Of a stretch of DNA of 64,000 nucleotides, positions 19,003-27,834 are shown in pieces; the stretch's first letter is position 1, and each line of letters opens with the position of its first letter. The stretch is from Zunongwangia profunda SM-A87. GTDB taxonomy: Bacteria; Bacteroidota; Bacteroidia; Flavobacteriales; Flavobacteriaceae. The notes under the pieces were generated by a model that did no database searches, had not been told where the DNA came from, and saw nothing but the letters and a program-made list of their open reading frames with translations. Made by a program: the position numbers and the translations under genes. The stretch covers positions 1,881,001 through 1,945,000 of the forward strand of contig NC_014041.1 in assembly GCF_000023465.1 (NCBI RefSeq), read 5' to 3'.

Positions 19003-19749
19003 ATTAAATAAAGGTTTGTCCAGTACCTTAAACTGGATGGCTATATGGTAAGCATTTACTTCCAATCCCACTCAGCACATTCCCCTTCATTCCGTTACTC
19101 TTCATTTCGGGAAAAGAGCTTCACTACAAAGGTCTTGGACACAATCCCTAATTTCAGCTTTCCATTCCGTTAACCCTTTCCGCTATGCTGGAAAGGAACA
19201 CTACATTCCCGAGCCAAAATTGTGAATAGAGTCCGCTTTTTCATCGGAAAGCCATCACTTCGATTTTATTAACAGGATTTTCGGTGCGGTCTTCTTGAGC
19301 CGTCACTCGAAAATCCTTAAAAACCAAACCGCTGTCTTACACATTTTAAGGGGTTTATAATGGATAAAGCCTTTGTTGTTTTTCGGGGCGTCGAAAAACA
19401 GGAACGACATAACCAATTCTAAATTAAACCCAGCCACTCATTTCGCTTAACTGTCGGTACGCTCAAATCGTAACCGGATTTAAAAGAATTGCTAATGCCC
19501 TTATGGAACTTGTCAAGACTGTACAAAGTTTTAGTGAAAAATAAGGAATCTACTTCCTTGAATCCCACAAAACGGCGGGATTACTACGTCGCAAACACAC
19601 CTGATTTATTCCCTAAAAGTCTTGACAAAACCCACTCTATCCATTGTGCGATGCACGAAAGAAAAGAACAAACACCCCTTAAAATTTAATCTGAATTGAA
19701 AAGGGAAATATTAATCAAGCCTTTAAAGGGCATTTAAAACCATTTAGTT
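19003..19749. other. Hairpin-rich noncoding region between DUF932 gene and ssb
   Basis: About 750 bp without a convincing ORF (a 66-codon ORF at 19489-19689 is not called) but with four clear inverted repeats. They are CCTTTCC/GGAAAGG (19175-19196), GGATTTTCG/CGAAAATCC with nested GTG-CGG/CCG-CAC pairing (19275-19316), GTTTTTCG/CGAAAAAC (19378-19399) and AATCCC/GGGATT (19561-19582). Candidates are a single-strand origin, a structured noncoding RNA, or a long structured leader of ssb. See findings. Confidence 0.6.
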
Positions 19750-20094
19750 ATGAGTTCTATTAGAAATCACGTACAGTTGATTGGAAACGTTGGACAAGAG
19801 CCAACCATTACGAACCTTGAAAGCGGAAAGAAAGTAGCCCGCTTCTCACTCGCTACGAACGAGTATTACAAAGACAGCAAAGGCGAAAAGCAAACGGACA
19901 CCAACTGGCATACCGTAGTGGCTTGGGGCAAGACTGCTGAAATCGTTGAGAAATATGTCGAAAAAGGCAAAGAAGTAGGAATCACGGGAAAACTAAAGAC
20001 CCGAACCTATACCACGGACGATGGAAACCAACGCTATGTTACCGACGTGGTAGCAGATGAAATCCTTTTACTTGGAAGCAAAAGCGACAAGTAA
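19750..20094 (+). CDS. ssb: Single-stranded DNA-binding protein, short form
   Basis: 114 residues forming one OB fold: RNHVQLIGNVGQEPTI at the start, FSLATNEYY and NWHTVVAWGKTAEIVEKYV in the core, then VADEILLLG. It would bind single-stranded DNA during conjugative transfer or replication of the element. It ends KSDK and lacks the disordered linker and acidic tip that chromosomal SSBs use to recruit partners, so it is probably a mobile-element SSB with reduced interactions. A terminator follows. It lies directly after a long hairpin-rich noncoding region. Confidence 0.95.
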   Translation: MSSIRNHVQLIGNVGQEPTITNLESGKKVARFSLATNEYYKDSKGEKQTDTNWHTVVAWGKTAEIVEKYVEKGKEVGITGKLKTRTYTTDDGNQRYVTDVVADEILLLGSKSDK

Positions 20095-20105
20095 TCTTCA
20101 AAATT

Positions 20106-20144
20106 AAAGAGGGTGTTTCCGTCGAAAGATGCACCCTCTTTTTC
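20106..20144 (+). terminator. Rho-independent terminator after ssb
   Basis: AAAGAGGGTG (20106-20115) pairs with CACCCTCTTT (20132-20141) and is followed by T residues, 12 bp after the ssb stop. Confidence 0.85.
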
Positions 20145-20173
20145 ATTATCCATTAATTAAAATTAAGATAACA

Positions 20174-20554
20174 ATGAAAGCACAAGTTAACGAAATCAAA
20201 GAGCGGTTGCAATATTTTAATGGAACAGAAATGTTCTATCAAATCCCGCTATTGAAAACACGATTTACCGATGGATTGAAATATCTTTCCGAGGTTGCCG
20301 AATGTTTTTGGCTTATTACGGATGCTTCCGTAATTGCAAAAAGTCTGATGAACCGAAGCGAATTTATAACCATCGACTTTAAAAGGTTGCCCGAAGAAAA
20401 ACAGGATTATTCGGGTTACGAAGCCGAAATAATTTACAGCGATGGAAACGATAACATTTTGGAAAAACACGGCTATCGTGCCACCGATTTTCCACTCGAT
20501 GAACTGCGGTTGTTTTTTGTAAATGATACGCTGATGTTACCAAGTGAATATTAA
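20174..20554 (+). CDS. Conserved ICE protein, DUF6876-like
   Basis: 126 residues from the ATG at 20174; an upstream in-frame start overlaps the ssb terminator and is rejected. The sequence has the phrases FNGTEMFYQIP, DGLKYLSEVAECFWLITDAS and FITIDFKRLP, matching small conserved hypothetical proteins regularly found between ssb and mob genes of Bacteroidota ICEs (DUF6876-like, from memory). No catalytic motif, membrane segment or signal is seen. Function unknown; it forms a small operon with the 65-residue gene downstream. Confidence 0.7.
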   Translation: MKAQVNEIKERLQYFNGTEMFYQIPLLKTRFTDGLKYLSEVAECFWLITDASVIAKSLMNRSEFITIDFKRLPEEKQDYSGYEAEIIYSDGNDNILEKHGYRATDFPLDELRLFFVNDTLMLPSEY

Positions 20555-20565
20555 AATCTATCGCT

Positions 20566-20763
20566 ATGGTATATCTCAATTTTACAGACTTGAGCGAGGA
20601 AGCTCAAAACCGACTTTTGGAAACGTCCAAAGAAGATGTGAAGCGAAAATTTGGGGATAGCATTCGCAAATACGTAAAAGAAAATTATGGCTGTTTTGAA
20701 ACGTTGATAGAGGAAGAAGCACTTAGAAATTTATATTCCTATACCTACGTTTTCAATATATAG
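20566..20763 (+). CDS. Small conserved ICE protein (65 aa), unknown function
   Basis: 65 residues beginning MVYLNFTDLSEEAQNRLLE, acidic, mostly helical, ending in YSYTYVFNI. It starts 11 bp after the previous stop, in the same direction, with a normal terminator immediately after. Length, spacing and composition support a real gene, but I recognise no family beyond its placement between ssb and mob genes. Confidence 0.6.
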   Translation: MVYLNFTDLSEEAQNRLLETSKEDVKRKFGDSIRKYVKENYGCFETLIEEEALRNLYSYTYVFNI

Positions 20764-20784
20764 TTTTCGGCAAAAATGAAGCAA

Positions 20785-20813
20785 GCACCTCTAAAATTTT
20801 AGAGGTGTTTTTG
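20785..20813 (+). terminator. Rho-independent terminator
   Basis: Palindromic CACCTCTAAAA/TTTTAGAGGTG stem followed by a T-run ends the DUF6876-like operon. Confidence 0.85.
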
Positions 20814-20943
20814 TATGCAATTACATCTACATCAAAAAAAATTACTATTTTTATTTGGCTGAAATTCAGCATTCAAATTAAAGTAAGGTTATCCACTTTT
20901 CGACTTTCGCCGATACCCTTACACATCGAATAAATAACATATC

Positions 20944-21061
20944 GGAAAATCATTTTCCCTGAAAATGGCAATCGGCTTTTTAGCCGGATTGTATGGATTT
21001 TTGTCACGCGCAAGCGTGACGAAAAGGAATAGCAAGAGGGTAACGGGCTGCGCCGCGTTAC
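20944..21061. other. Candidate origin of transfer (oriT)
   Basis: Four inverted repeats lie within 118 bp: GGAAAAT-C-ATTTTCC (20944-20958), CGGCT-TTTT-AGCCG (20973-20986), GTCACGC-GCAA-GCGTGAC (21003-21020) and GTAACG...CGTTAC (21040-21061). This GC-rich, palindrome-dense island sits about 150 bp upstream of the relaxosome gene mobA and the mobB relaxase, where oriT lies in related elements. The nick position cannot be assigned from sequence. Confidence 0.6.
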
Positions 21062-21207
21062 ATATTCCATTTTCGTTTTAATCCATTGATTTTTAATTAG
21101 TTAAAAACAAAAAGGATTTAAAATTTCCAACAATTTGCGTCAAATGGTCTTGGAACACCAGTAAACAGGGATGGATTTACGTCAAATCTTTAAAAAAGCG
21201 AAAGGAA

Positions 21208-21588
21208 ATGGATTCATTCATCACTATCAGGTTCAAAAGAAAAACTGCCAAGCGGTTTCAGGAATTTTCAAAGATGCACTTTAAAACACACACCGAAGCG
21301 ATGGAAAACATCCTTGATTTTTTCCTATATAATGAGATTTCCCCAAAGGAAAAATTGGGACCAACAGGACGTACTATCGAGGCTAAATTACTCAAAAGAA
21401 TCAATGCGGTCATCGCCATAATGCGTGATGTAGAAAAAACCCAAACCAAACCTACGGTCGCAATGTTGCAATCCCTTTTTGTGATGGAAGAACCTAACAA
21501 AAAGCCATTGATAGTTGAAAAGAAATATGCCGAAGAAAAGAAAGAAGTACGCTTCCGCGAAAGGCGTAACATTAAGAACGAACTATAA
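21208..21588 (+). CDS. mobA: BfmA/BtgA-type relaxosome accessory protein
   Basis: 126 residues. The N-terminal part (SFITIRFKRKTAKRFQEFSK) looks like a ribbon-helix-helix DNA-binding region; the rest is helical and basic. It matches the small mobilisation proteins that bind oriT and load the relaxase in Bacteroidota conjugative elements. The start at 21208 has a purine-rich AAAGGA upstream. It is followed 11 bp later by the relaxase gene and preceded by the candidate oriT, which supports the assignment. It has no relaxase motif itself. Confidence 0.82.
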   Translation: MDSFITIRFKRKTAKRFQEFSKMHFKTHTEAMENILDFFLYNEISPKEKLGPTGRTIEAKLLKRINAVIAIMRDVEKTQTKPTVAMLQSLFVMEEPNKKPLIVEKKYAEEKKEVRFRERRNIKNEL

Positions 21589-21599
21589 TTTTTTCAGCT

Positions 21600-22631
21600 A
21601 TGTATATCACAATAACACCTCAAAAAATGGGCGGTAATTTTTCCAAAAGTTCGGCAGATTTTGTTGGCTATTTAGAGAAAGAAAATCAAGGTCTGGAACA
21701 ACAGGATATGGAACATTTTTTCAATCAATACGGCGATGAGATTTCTGCTGAGGCAGTCATTAGGGAAATCGATGGGAATACCGCAAAATTGGAAAAACAC
21801 GAACCAAGATTCTATTCAATTACTATTAGTCCTTCAAAATATGAATTGCAAAAACTTCAGAACAGCAGCGAAGATTTAAAACGATACACCAGAGAACTGA
21901 TGAAAGATTATGTGGCTTCATTCAATAGGGAAATCAAAGGGCGACCGGTTAACATCGATGATATAAAGTACTACGCAAAAATAGAGCATCAACGCACATT
22001 TAAAGGGACAGATTTTCAGGTAAAAGAGAACCAACCGTATGCCACGAAAATTCTTCAGCTCAAAACGGAAATCCGAAACGTTCAGGAAGGACGAGCTGAG
22101 GGGAATATTAAAAAGATGAAAAAGGAAATAGCAAAATTGGAAAAACAAGCGCCCCACCAACAAAACGGAAAACGGATAGTCCAGGGAATGCGAAAAGATG
22201 GAAACCAGAGCCACATCCATATTGTCGTTAGCCGTAAGGATGCGTCCAACAGATTCAGTTTATCGCCAGGAAGCAAATACAAAGCATCCGATGTGAAGTT
22301 GAATGGGGAAACCGTAAAACGGGGTTTTAACCGAGACAAGTTTTTTGAAAGAGCAGAAAAAACATTTGATAAGACTTTTGGCTATAAGCGAAACTTTGCC
22401 GAGACCTACAAAGCCCGAAAGGATTTTGTTAAAAATCCCAATCTCTATTTCGCCGCCTTGATAAAACTTCCAGCTAACGAAAAAGCCTTGGCTTTTAAAA
22501 TGATAGCAAAAACCGGATTGCCGATAGTGCCAAATATTCCAGTTAGTCAAACACAGGTTGCACTTCGGGTTCTTAAACGGTTGAGACGTGGTGCTGAAAT
22601 AGCAATCAAATCAAGTTCCATTGGAATTTAA
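21600..22631 (+). CDS. mobB: MobB-type relaxase
   Basis: 343 residues of the DUF5712-like / MobB relaxase group of Bacteroidota ICEs. Visible signatures are the N-terminal MYITITPQKMGGNF, tyrosine in PRFYSITISPS (Tyr72), YYAKIEH (Tyr124-Tyr125, His130) and the metal-binding histidines of SHIHIVVSR (His205, His207). These form the HUH-like nicking centre that would cleave one strand at oriT and pilot it to the coupling protein. The catalytic tyrosine is not certain; Tyr72 and Tyr124/125 are the candidates. Its stop overlaps the start of the coupling protein gene. Confidence 0.88.
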   Translation: MYITITPQKMGGNFSKSSADFVGYLEKENQGLEQQDMEHFFNQYGDEISAEAVIREIDGNTAKLEKHEPRFYSITISPSKYELQKLQNSSEDLKRYTRELMKDYVASFNREIKGRPVNIDDIKYYAKIEHQRTFKGTDFQVKENQPYATKILQLKTEIRNVQEGRAEGNIKKMKKEIAKLEKQAPHQQNGKRIVQGMRKDGNQSHIHIVVSRKDASNRFSLSPGSKYKASDVKLNGETVKRGFNRDKFFERAEKTFDKTFGYKRNFAETYKARKDFVKNPNLYFAALIKLPANEKALAFKMIAKTGLPIVPNIPVSQTQVALRVLKRLRRGAEIAIKSSSIGI

Positions 22632-24220
22632 TGTGTATGCAGGTGGATAATCTCATAACGATACTTTCAATTATTGGTCTGGCCAGTTGTATTTTCTATG
22701 CAGTTTTTCGGATAAGTCGGTATGCATTCATCATTAATTTTCTTGTGCTTGGTGCGATGGTATTTTATTTGAACGAGGAAAACCGACTGATTCTGATTTC
22801 TCTCTATCTGGGTTGCCCTCTCATATTAATTAACATAGGAATGTATGTGTTCCTGCATAAAACTGACAAGCCGACAAATGGCGATAGCAAATATCAGGTC
22901 AGCTTTACCACCACTAAGGGCAATTTCAAACTGGATAACATCAAACGTGGTGCATCCATCATCGGTTCCGCTGGAAGTGGTAAGACCGAAAGCGTTGTGT
23001 ATGGATTTCTGAAACACTTCCGGAAAGATAGCTTTTGCGGAATTATCCACGACTATAAGGATTTTGAACTGACCGAAATGGCATATCCACTTTTCAAGGA
23101 TAGCGATATCCCGTTTAAGGTCATTTCCTTTGATAAAATCATTCACAGGGTAAATCCTATCGCGCCACGCTATTTAGAGAACGAGGAAAGCGTAAACGAG
23201 GTGTCGAGAGTGTTAATCGAAAACCTTTTAGAGCAAAGAGAAAGCGGAACAACAGGAACAACAAAGTTCTTTAACGATGCAGCTGAAGGTTTGATTGGTG
23301 GGTTGATTTGGAAACTGAAAACCACCTATCCACAATTATGCACACTTCCACATTTAATTGCCATCTACCAATATCTGGACACGGACAGCCTTATCCAGTT
23401 CTTGGAAACCAATACCACATCAAGGGCAATGGCAGATGCTTTTATAAGTGGAAAGGATTCGGATAGACAAACGGCTGGTGTAAAAAGTACCCTGGCCAAT
23501 GCGCTGAAACGCATTAGTACACAACGGATTTTTATGGCGTTGTCCGCGGATGAAGTGCCGCTCAATATAAACAATGAGCAAAATCCAGCGGTCATTTCAA
23601 TAGTCAACAACCCGAAATTTGAAACATCATATTCGCCTGTTATTGCCACCATTATTCACACCATAACCAAACAAATGAGCGTGCGAAACAGCAAGCCGTC
23701 TTTTTTGCTGATGGAAGAAGCGCCAACCATACGGTTATTGAATATGCACCGGATTCCGGCCACGCTTCGGAGTTATGATATTGCCACTATCTATGTGATG
23801 CAGGACAAGATCCAGAACGATATGATGTATGGCGATAAGGCGAGCAAAGCTATTCTGAGCAATCTATCCTATCAGTTTTTTGGTAAGGTCAATGACCCAG
23901 ACACCGCAAAATATTACGAACGCTTTTTTGAAATCATCAAGAATCCTACAAAAAGTATTAGTCGAGGGCATAACCTTGATTTTGATACCCGTATTACCAC
24001 GGGCGAAAAGGAAACCCCAAAGATTAGGGCTGATATATTTTTTAGATTAAAGCAGGGCGAATTTATCACCTATGCAGATGGGAAGGATAAGAAAGTACAG
24101 TTCAAACTATCTAAAATCAACAGGCAACTACCAGAAGGAACCAAGCAATATTCAAGTGCTGATATGAACGCTAATTTTGAGCGGGTTTATGCTGAAGTGC
24201 GGTCGATATTCCAGAATTAA
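22631..24220 (+). CDS. mobC: VirD4-like type IV coupling protein
   Basis: 529 residues. Two or three N-terminal membrane helices (about 8-75), then a P-loop ATPase with Walker A GSAGSGKT (112-119) and Walker B FLLMEEAP (about 355). The C-terminal region DPDTAKYYERFF resembles the TraM/relaxosome-recognition end of TraG/VirD4 proteins. It connects the relaxase-DNA complex to the Tra secretion channel. The ATG at 22631 overlaps the mobB stop (TAATG); Met3 is an equally possible start. The gene directly abuts the minus-strand defence pair, which begins 18 bp after its stop in convergent orientation. Confidence 0.92.
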   Translation: MCMQVDNLITILSIIGLASCIFYAVFRISRYAFIINFLVLGAMVFYLNEENRLILISLYLGCPLILINIGMYVFLHKTDKPTNGDSKYQVSFTTTKGNFKLDNIKRGASIIGSAGSGKTESVVYGFLKHFRKDSFCGIIHDYKDFELTEMAYPLFKDSDIPFKVISFDKIIHRVNPIAPRYLENEESVNEVSRVLIENLLEQRESGTTGTTKFFNDAAEGLIGGLIWKLKTTYPQLCTLPHLIAIYQYLDTDSLIQFLETNTTSRAMADAFISGKDSDRQTAGVKSTLANALKRISTQRIFMALSADEVPLNINNEQNPAVISIVNNPKFETSYSPVIATIIHTITKQMSVRNSKPSFLLMEEAPTIRLLNMHRIPATLRSYDIATIYVMQDKIQNDMMYGDKASKAILSNLSYQFFGKVNDPDTAKYYERFFEIIKNPTKSISRGHNLDFDTRITTGEKETPKIRADIFFRLKQGEFITYADGKDKKVQFKLSKINRQLPEGTKQYSSADMNANFERVYAEVRSIFQN

Positions 24221-24238
24221 GTAAACGCTATTGATAGC

Positions 24239-25804
24239 TTAAATTAAGCTGGGAAACTGTAGGGTTGGTGTATCGATTTCAACACCCAAATTATTTAACT
24301 TTTGTTTTGTATTATCTGAAATGGACTCTAAACAAGCAATGCATAATACTTTTCTTGCTCTGCTAAAAGCAACATAACCTAACCTGGGATAATCACTTGT
24401 TCCCCTGTCAGAATGTGCATCTCTGAAATCTGTACTCGTTTCCAACCATAGATTGAGCTCGGCTTCATTTTTTGCTACTGCAAGGATGGCATCTAATTCA
24501 AGTCCTTTAAACCTATGAATATTTGAAACCATTATGGCTTCTGCATTGGTATTAGAAACGATGATTTGACGCAGGTTTTCTAATTTGAAAGGAATATCAT
24601 TTTTTATAATATAGCCAAATGTATCTTTAACAAAAATGGCGAAAGAATTTTCATTAGTTATCATTTCTGAGCGAATAGCACGTATGATTTGAACAGCCAT
24701 TATTCTTAAATCAAATGGTGTTAATCCGTGAGCTTCACAAAACGCACTTTGATTAGTTCCCAACGATGATAGTAGTGTGTCTTTTATTTCAGAAACGGCT
24801 GAGATCTTTGCAGACTTATCAGGGGCAAGAACATTCCCATTTAAAGCAGCAATAGCTTTTTTAACTACGTCATTTTTTTTGGCAATTATGCCGCGTTCTT
24901 TATGCGGAATATTTTCTTTTTCACATCGGGCAAAAAATTCAGGTAGCATCGATGTAATATTTTGGGTTGCATTTATAAACTTTACAGGTGTGCCAGGTAT
25001 CTCGTTATGGCAATGTTGCTCAAATGTATTGTCCTGGTAAACTCGTTTGCTAAAGTTGTTTAAAAAAGTTACAATCGTCTTTACAGAGCGTCTATTCGTT
25101 TTATTTAGCTCGGTCTCATATTGATTCATTCGTGAAGCTTTGAGAATCGGGATATTTTGGAAGTTTTTAATGGAAGAATCAAAGCTTTGAATGTATTGTT
25201 CTGGGTCGCCTACGCAATATATTATTGTCTTTTTTTCCTTTCTAAGAGACTCTATAATAGAAAACATCTTATTTCCAGTATCTTGAAATTCATCGACATA
25301 TAAAAACTGAATTCTGTTAGACAACATCTCTTTTATTCTTTTGTTCGTTATAGCTTTTTCAGCTAAGCTGAGCGTTTGGTCGTAAGTAATGTAGCCGTTT
25401 TTATGAAGAGAAGTTGTCAATCTACTTTTTATATAATTTTTGGCTTTGTAGTCAGGTGTCTCGCCACTATTATCAAACATTCTTTTTAGAACATCATCCG
25501 TTCCACATTGAATAAATAATTTTTCACCATTGACATCATCATTATGTAAACTTGAATACGGTATAACAATAAATTTATTCAAGAAAGAATGTATGGTCCC
25601 GATAAATAAATTAGGTGGTATGGCTATTTTCTTACCGAGCCGTTTCTTTATATTTTTTGTAGCCGAATTGGTATAGGTAACAACTATCATATAGCGATGT
25701 CGTTCCAATAATTTTAGAGCTTGGATAATTTCATCAACCATACCGTGGGTTTTTCCAGCACCAGGTCCAGCAATTACAAGTTTTGGTTTACCCACATTTA
25801 CCAT
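24239..25804 (-). CDS. gajB: Gabija-like UvrD/Rep superfamily 1 helicase
   Basis: 521-residue SF1A helicase. Motif I is AGPGAGKT (12-19), Ia VTYTNSATKNIKKRL, II YVDEFQDTG, III VGDPEQYIQSF, IV-type NRRSVKTIVTFL, V VSNIHRFKGLE and VI YVAFSRARK. All are intact, so ATPase activity is expected. It starts 5 bp after the OLD-family nuclease gene upstream, forming the two-gene order and sizes of Gabija: GajA nuclease then a GajB helicase of about 500 residues. In Gabija the GajB part responds to nucleotide depletion or DNA ends and works with GajA in anti-phage defence. Close alternatives are other OLD plus UvrD pairs not yet separated from Gabija. Confidence 0.85.
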   Translation of the reverse strand: MVNVGKPKLVIAGPGAGKTHGMVDEIIQALKLLERHRYMIVVTYTNSATKNIKKRLGKKIAIPPNLFIGTIHSFLNKFIVIPYSSLHNDDVNGEKLFIQCGTDDVLKRMFDNSGETPDYKAKNYIKSRLTTSLHKNGYITYDQTLSLAEKAITNKRIKEMLSNRIQFLYVDEFQDTGNKMFSIIESLRKEKKTIIYCVGDPEQYIQSFDSSIKNFQNIPILKASRMNQYETELNKTNRRSVKTIVTFLNNFSKRVYQDNTFEQHCHNEIPGTPVKFINATQNITSMLPEFFARCEKENIPHKERGIIAKKNDVVKKAIAALNGNVLAPDKSAKISAVSEIKDTLLSSLGTNQSAFCEAHGLTPFDLRIMAVQIIRAIRSEMITNENSFAIFVKDTFGYIIKNDIPFKLENLRQIIVSNTNAEAIMVSNIHRFKGLELDAILAVAKNEAELNLWLETSTDFRDAHSDRGTSDYPRLGYVAFSRARKVLCIACLESISDNTKQKLNNLGVEIDTPTLQFPSLI

Positions 25805-25809
25805 ATTTT

Positions 25810-27690
25810 TTACATTAAAGGGTCTAAGAATTTAATTCCGTCCTCTATATATTTTGGGATTGAAAAACCGCTTTGGTCTTCAGTCAACGACAAAGAAAGT
25901 TGTAAGGCAAACTCACTTTTATAATCTTCAATCAATGCAAAATATTCTTCGATATCAATATCATTTGTGCCTAATTCTTCTACATATTTTTTTCCTGCAT
26001 TCGGTCGTACTATTGGAATCACTTTGCACAAAATAGTCTTACCACTTCCAGATTTATTGCAGTTTATTAAATCCTTTTCAAATGTAGATAACTGAGAAAT
26101 TTGGATATCTATTTCGTTTACGCCATCATATTTATTTTTAAGTTCTTGTGCTCTATTTTCAGATTGAGTCCCAATATCGCTATCCGTAAGAACTAAGCAT
26201 TTAGTATGAAAACCATTCACAATTATTTGAAGAAAATTCTTAAATGCAAGCCCATTGACATTTACTACGGCAGTTGCAGATTGGTCAATTGTTTCGCCAG
26301 TCTGGATTTTATAGAATAAAGGAAAGAGAAGTTTCTCAGAAATTCCTTCTACCAATGCCAATCGTCTTGAATAAAATAAATTGACATTTTCACTATCAAG
26401 GTATTTTTTGAGGTAGTTTACCTGTCTTTTCTCTTCAGCTGTAGTTCCAAAACCATCTAATATATAATGAGCTTGAACATTGCCATTTTTGTAATGAAGG
26501 ACAACGGTGTTATCGAAATCTATTTTGGTTGTAATATGGTTGGAATGTGAAGTTAGGATCAGTTGTATATCCTTTCTATAAGTACCATCCTCTTTTTTTA
26601 TGAGCCCTTCAAGATTTGAGGCTAAGTGATTTTGAAGATTTGCGTGAAGATGTGCCTCTGGTTCTTCAAGTCCCACGATTCTAAAAAAAGTGGACTGTGC
26701 ACGCTCTGGGTCTTCTATAAATGATAGTATCAACGAAATGAACAAAAGGTTATTTCGCCCAGTTCCATTACGTTCAATTTTTATAGGATTATCATTGTAA
26801 ATTAAGCTCAATTTTCTAAGCAAGTCTGAAACATTTGGAAGAGAGAATATTAGGTCAACAACGTTATTGGACGTTTCCGTACTTAATGAAATTTTATCAA
26901 GTTGTTCAGAAATGCGATTTTTTATACCTGAAATAGCCACATTTTGTTCGATAGCTCTTTGAAGACCCACTAACCGCTTTTTCAAATCTTGATAATCGGT
27001 TTCCTCATTTGCATTTAAAACTCTAAACAACAGCCCATTATTTCTACTCGCCGAAAGTTCGGATTTTGCATCCCTCAATGCATCAAGTAGCTCAAATTTT
27101 AGTTGGTTTAGATGGTAGGCGTTTGCCAAGCTTTCATTTTGGTTACCACCGTGTATGCGATAATGGTATTTTGAAATTGGAAAATTTATTAGAATTAGTA
27201 TTTCGCTTTGGGGTATTTTTTTAAATTCTTCAGGTCCTATTTCTTTTTCGTAATCCTGAAGAAATTGCCTTTGTAGGGTTATTTCTTCAATTTTATCAAA
27301 AGATGATATTGGTGCGAACGTATAAGTAAGTGTGGCCTCTGTAAAATCAGAATTACTCATCCAGTCTGTTATTACAGCCTCTTGTTTTAAATCCCAGTCT
27401 TTAAGTGTAGCTTTTATTACAATTTTAGGATATGAAATATTCTTTGGTTCAATAGAAGTATCAAGGATTGCTTTTTTAAGTTCCAGAATAGTCTCGTAAT
27501 TAAAGTCTGAAATGTCTAACATACGTCTTTTGAAGAAAGATACTTCTTGGCTGAATATTAAACCTAATGAATCCAAAAGGTTGGATTTACCGATATTATT
27601 TTCGCCAATGATTTGTGTAACTGGTTTTAGTTGTACAGTAAAATTTTTAAAGTTTCTGTAGTTTAATATTTCAAGTTGGGATACATACAT
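25810..27690 (-). CDS. gajA: Gabija-like OLD-family ATPase-TOPRIM nuclease
   Basis: 626 residues. An ABC-type ATPase half has Walker A GENNIGKS (29-36), Walker B GLEEPEAHLH (about 346-355) and the switch TSHSNHIT. The C-terminal TOPRIM half has LALVEGISEKLLF (catalytic Glu) and VLTDSDIG (Asp-x-Asp). This is the layout of OLD endonucleases and GajA, a nicking or cleaving nuclease regulated by nucleotide binding. It is followed immediately by the helicase gene, completing a Gabija-like system. The pair is inserted between the mob and tra genes of the ICE, on the opposite strand, as cargo. It is slightly longer than well-studied GajA proteins. Confidence 0.85.
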   Translation of the reverse strand: MYVSQLEILNYRNFKNFTVQLKPVTQIIGENNIGKSNLLDSLGLIFSQEVSFFKRRMLDISDFNYETILELKKAILDTSIEPKNISYPKIVIKATLKDWDLKQEAVITDWMSNSDFTEATLTYTFAPISSFDKIEEITLQRQFLQDYEKEIGPEEFKKIPQSEILILINFPISKYHYRIHGGNQNESLANAYHLNQLKFELLDALRDAKSELSASRNNGLLFRVLNANEETDYQDLKKRLVGLQRAIEQNVAISGIKNRISEQLDKISLSTETSNNVVDLIFSLPNVSDLLRKLSLIYNDNPIKIERNGTGRNNLLFISLILSFIEDPERAQSTFFRIVGLEEPEAHLHANLQNHLASNLEGLIKKEDGTYRKDIQLILTSHSNHITTKIDFDNTVVLHYKNGNVQAHYILDGFGTTAEEKRQVNYLKKYLDSENVNLFYSRRLALVEGISEKLLFPLFYKIQTGETIDQSATAVVNVNGLAFKNFLQIIVNGFHTKCLVLTDSDIGTQSENRAQELKNKYDGVNEIDIQISQLSTFEKDLINCNKSGSGKTILCKVIPIVRPNAGKKYVEELGTNDIDIEEYFALIEDYKSEFALQLSLSLTEDQSGFSIPKYIEDGIKFLDPLM

Positions 27691-27834
27691 ATAGTAATCG
27701 AAAGGTTATTTTTAGGTTATAAATTTAACAAACATTTTCCTGCATTTTGAATTAGTGTAATCCTTTTATGGTTGTTAAAACCAATTCCCACAATTTAATT
27801 TCAATATCTTTACTGTTCGATTTTTAATTAAAGA

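Larger units (their letters stand above)
20764..21207. other. Gap upstream of mobA holding terminator and candidate oriT
   Basis: 444 bp without a gene. The left end has a terminator (20785-20813), the middle has four inverted repeats within 120 bp (20944-21061), and the right end is the mobA leader. Confidence 0.7.

Noticed and set aside
19489..19689. 66-codon ORF in the hairpin-rich region
   Set aside because: Overlaps the AATCCC/GGGATT hairpin; composition not protein-like enough to call.
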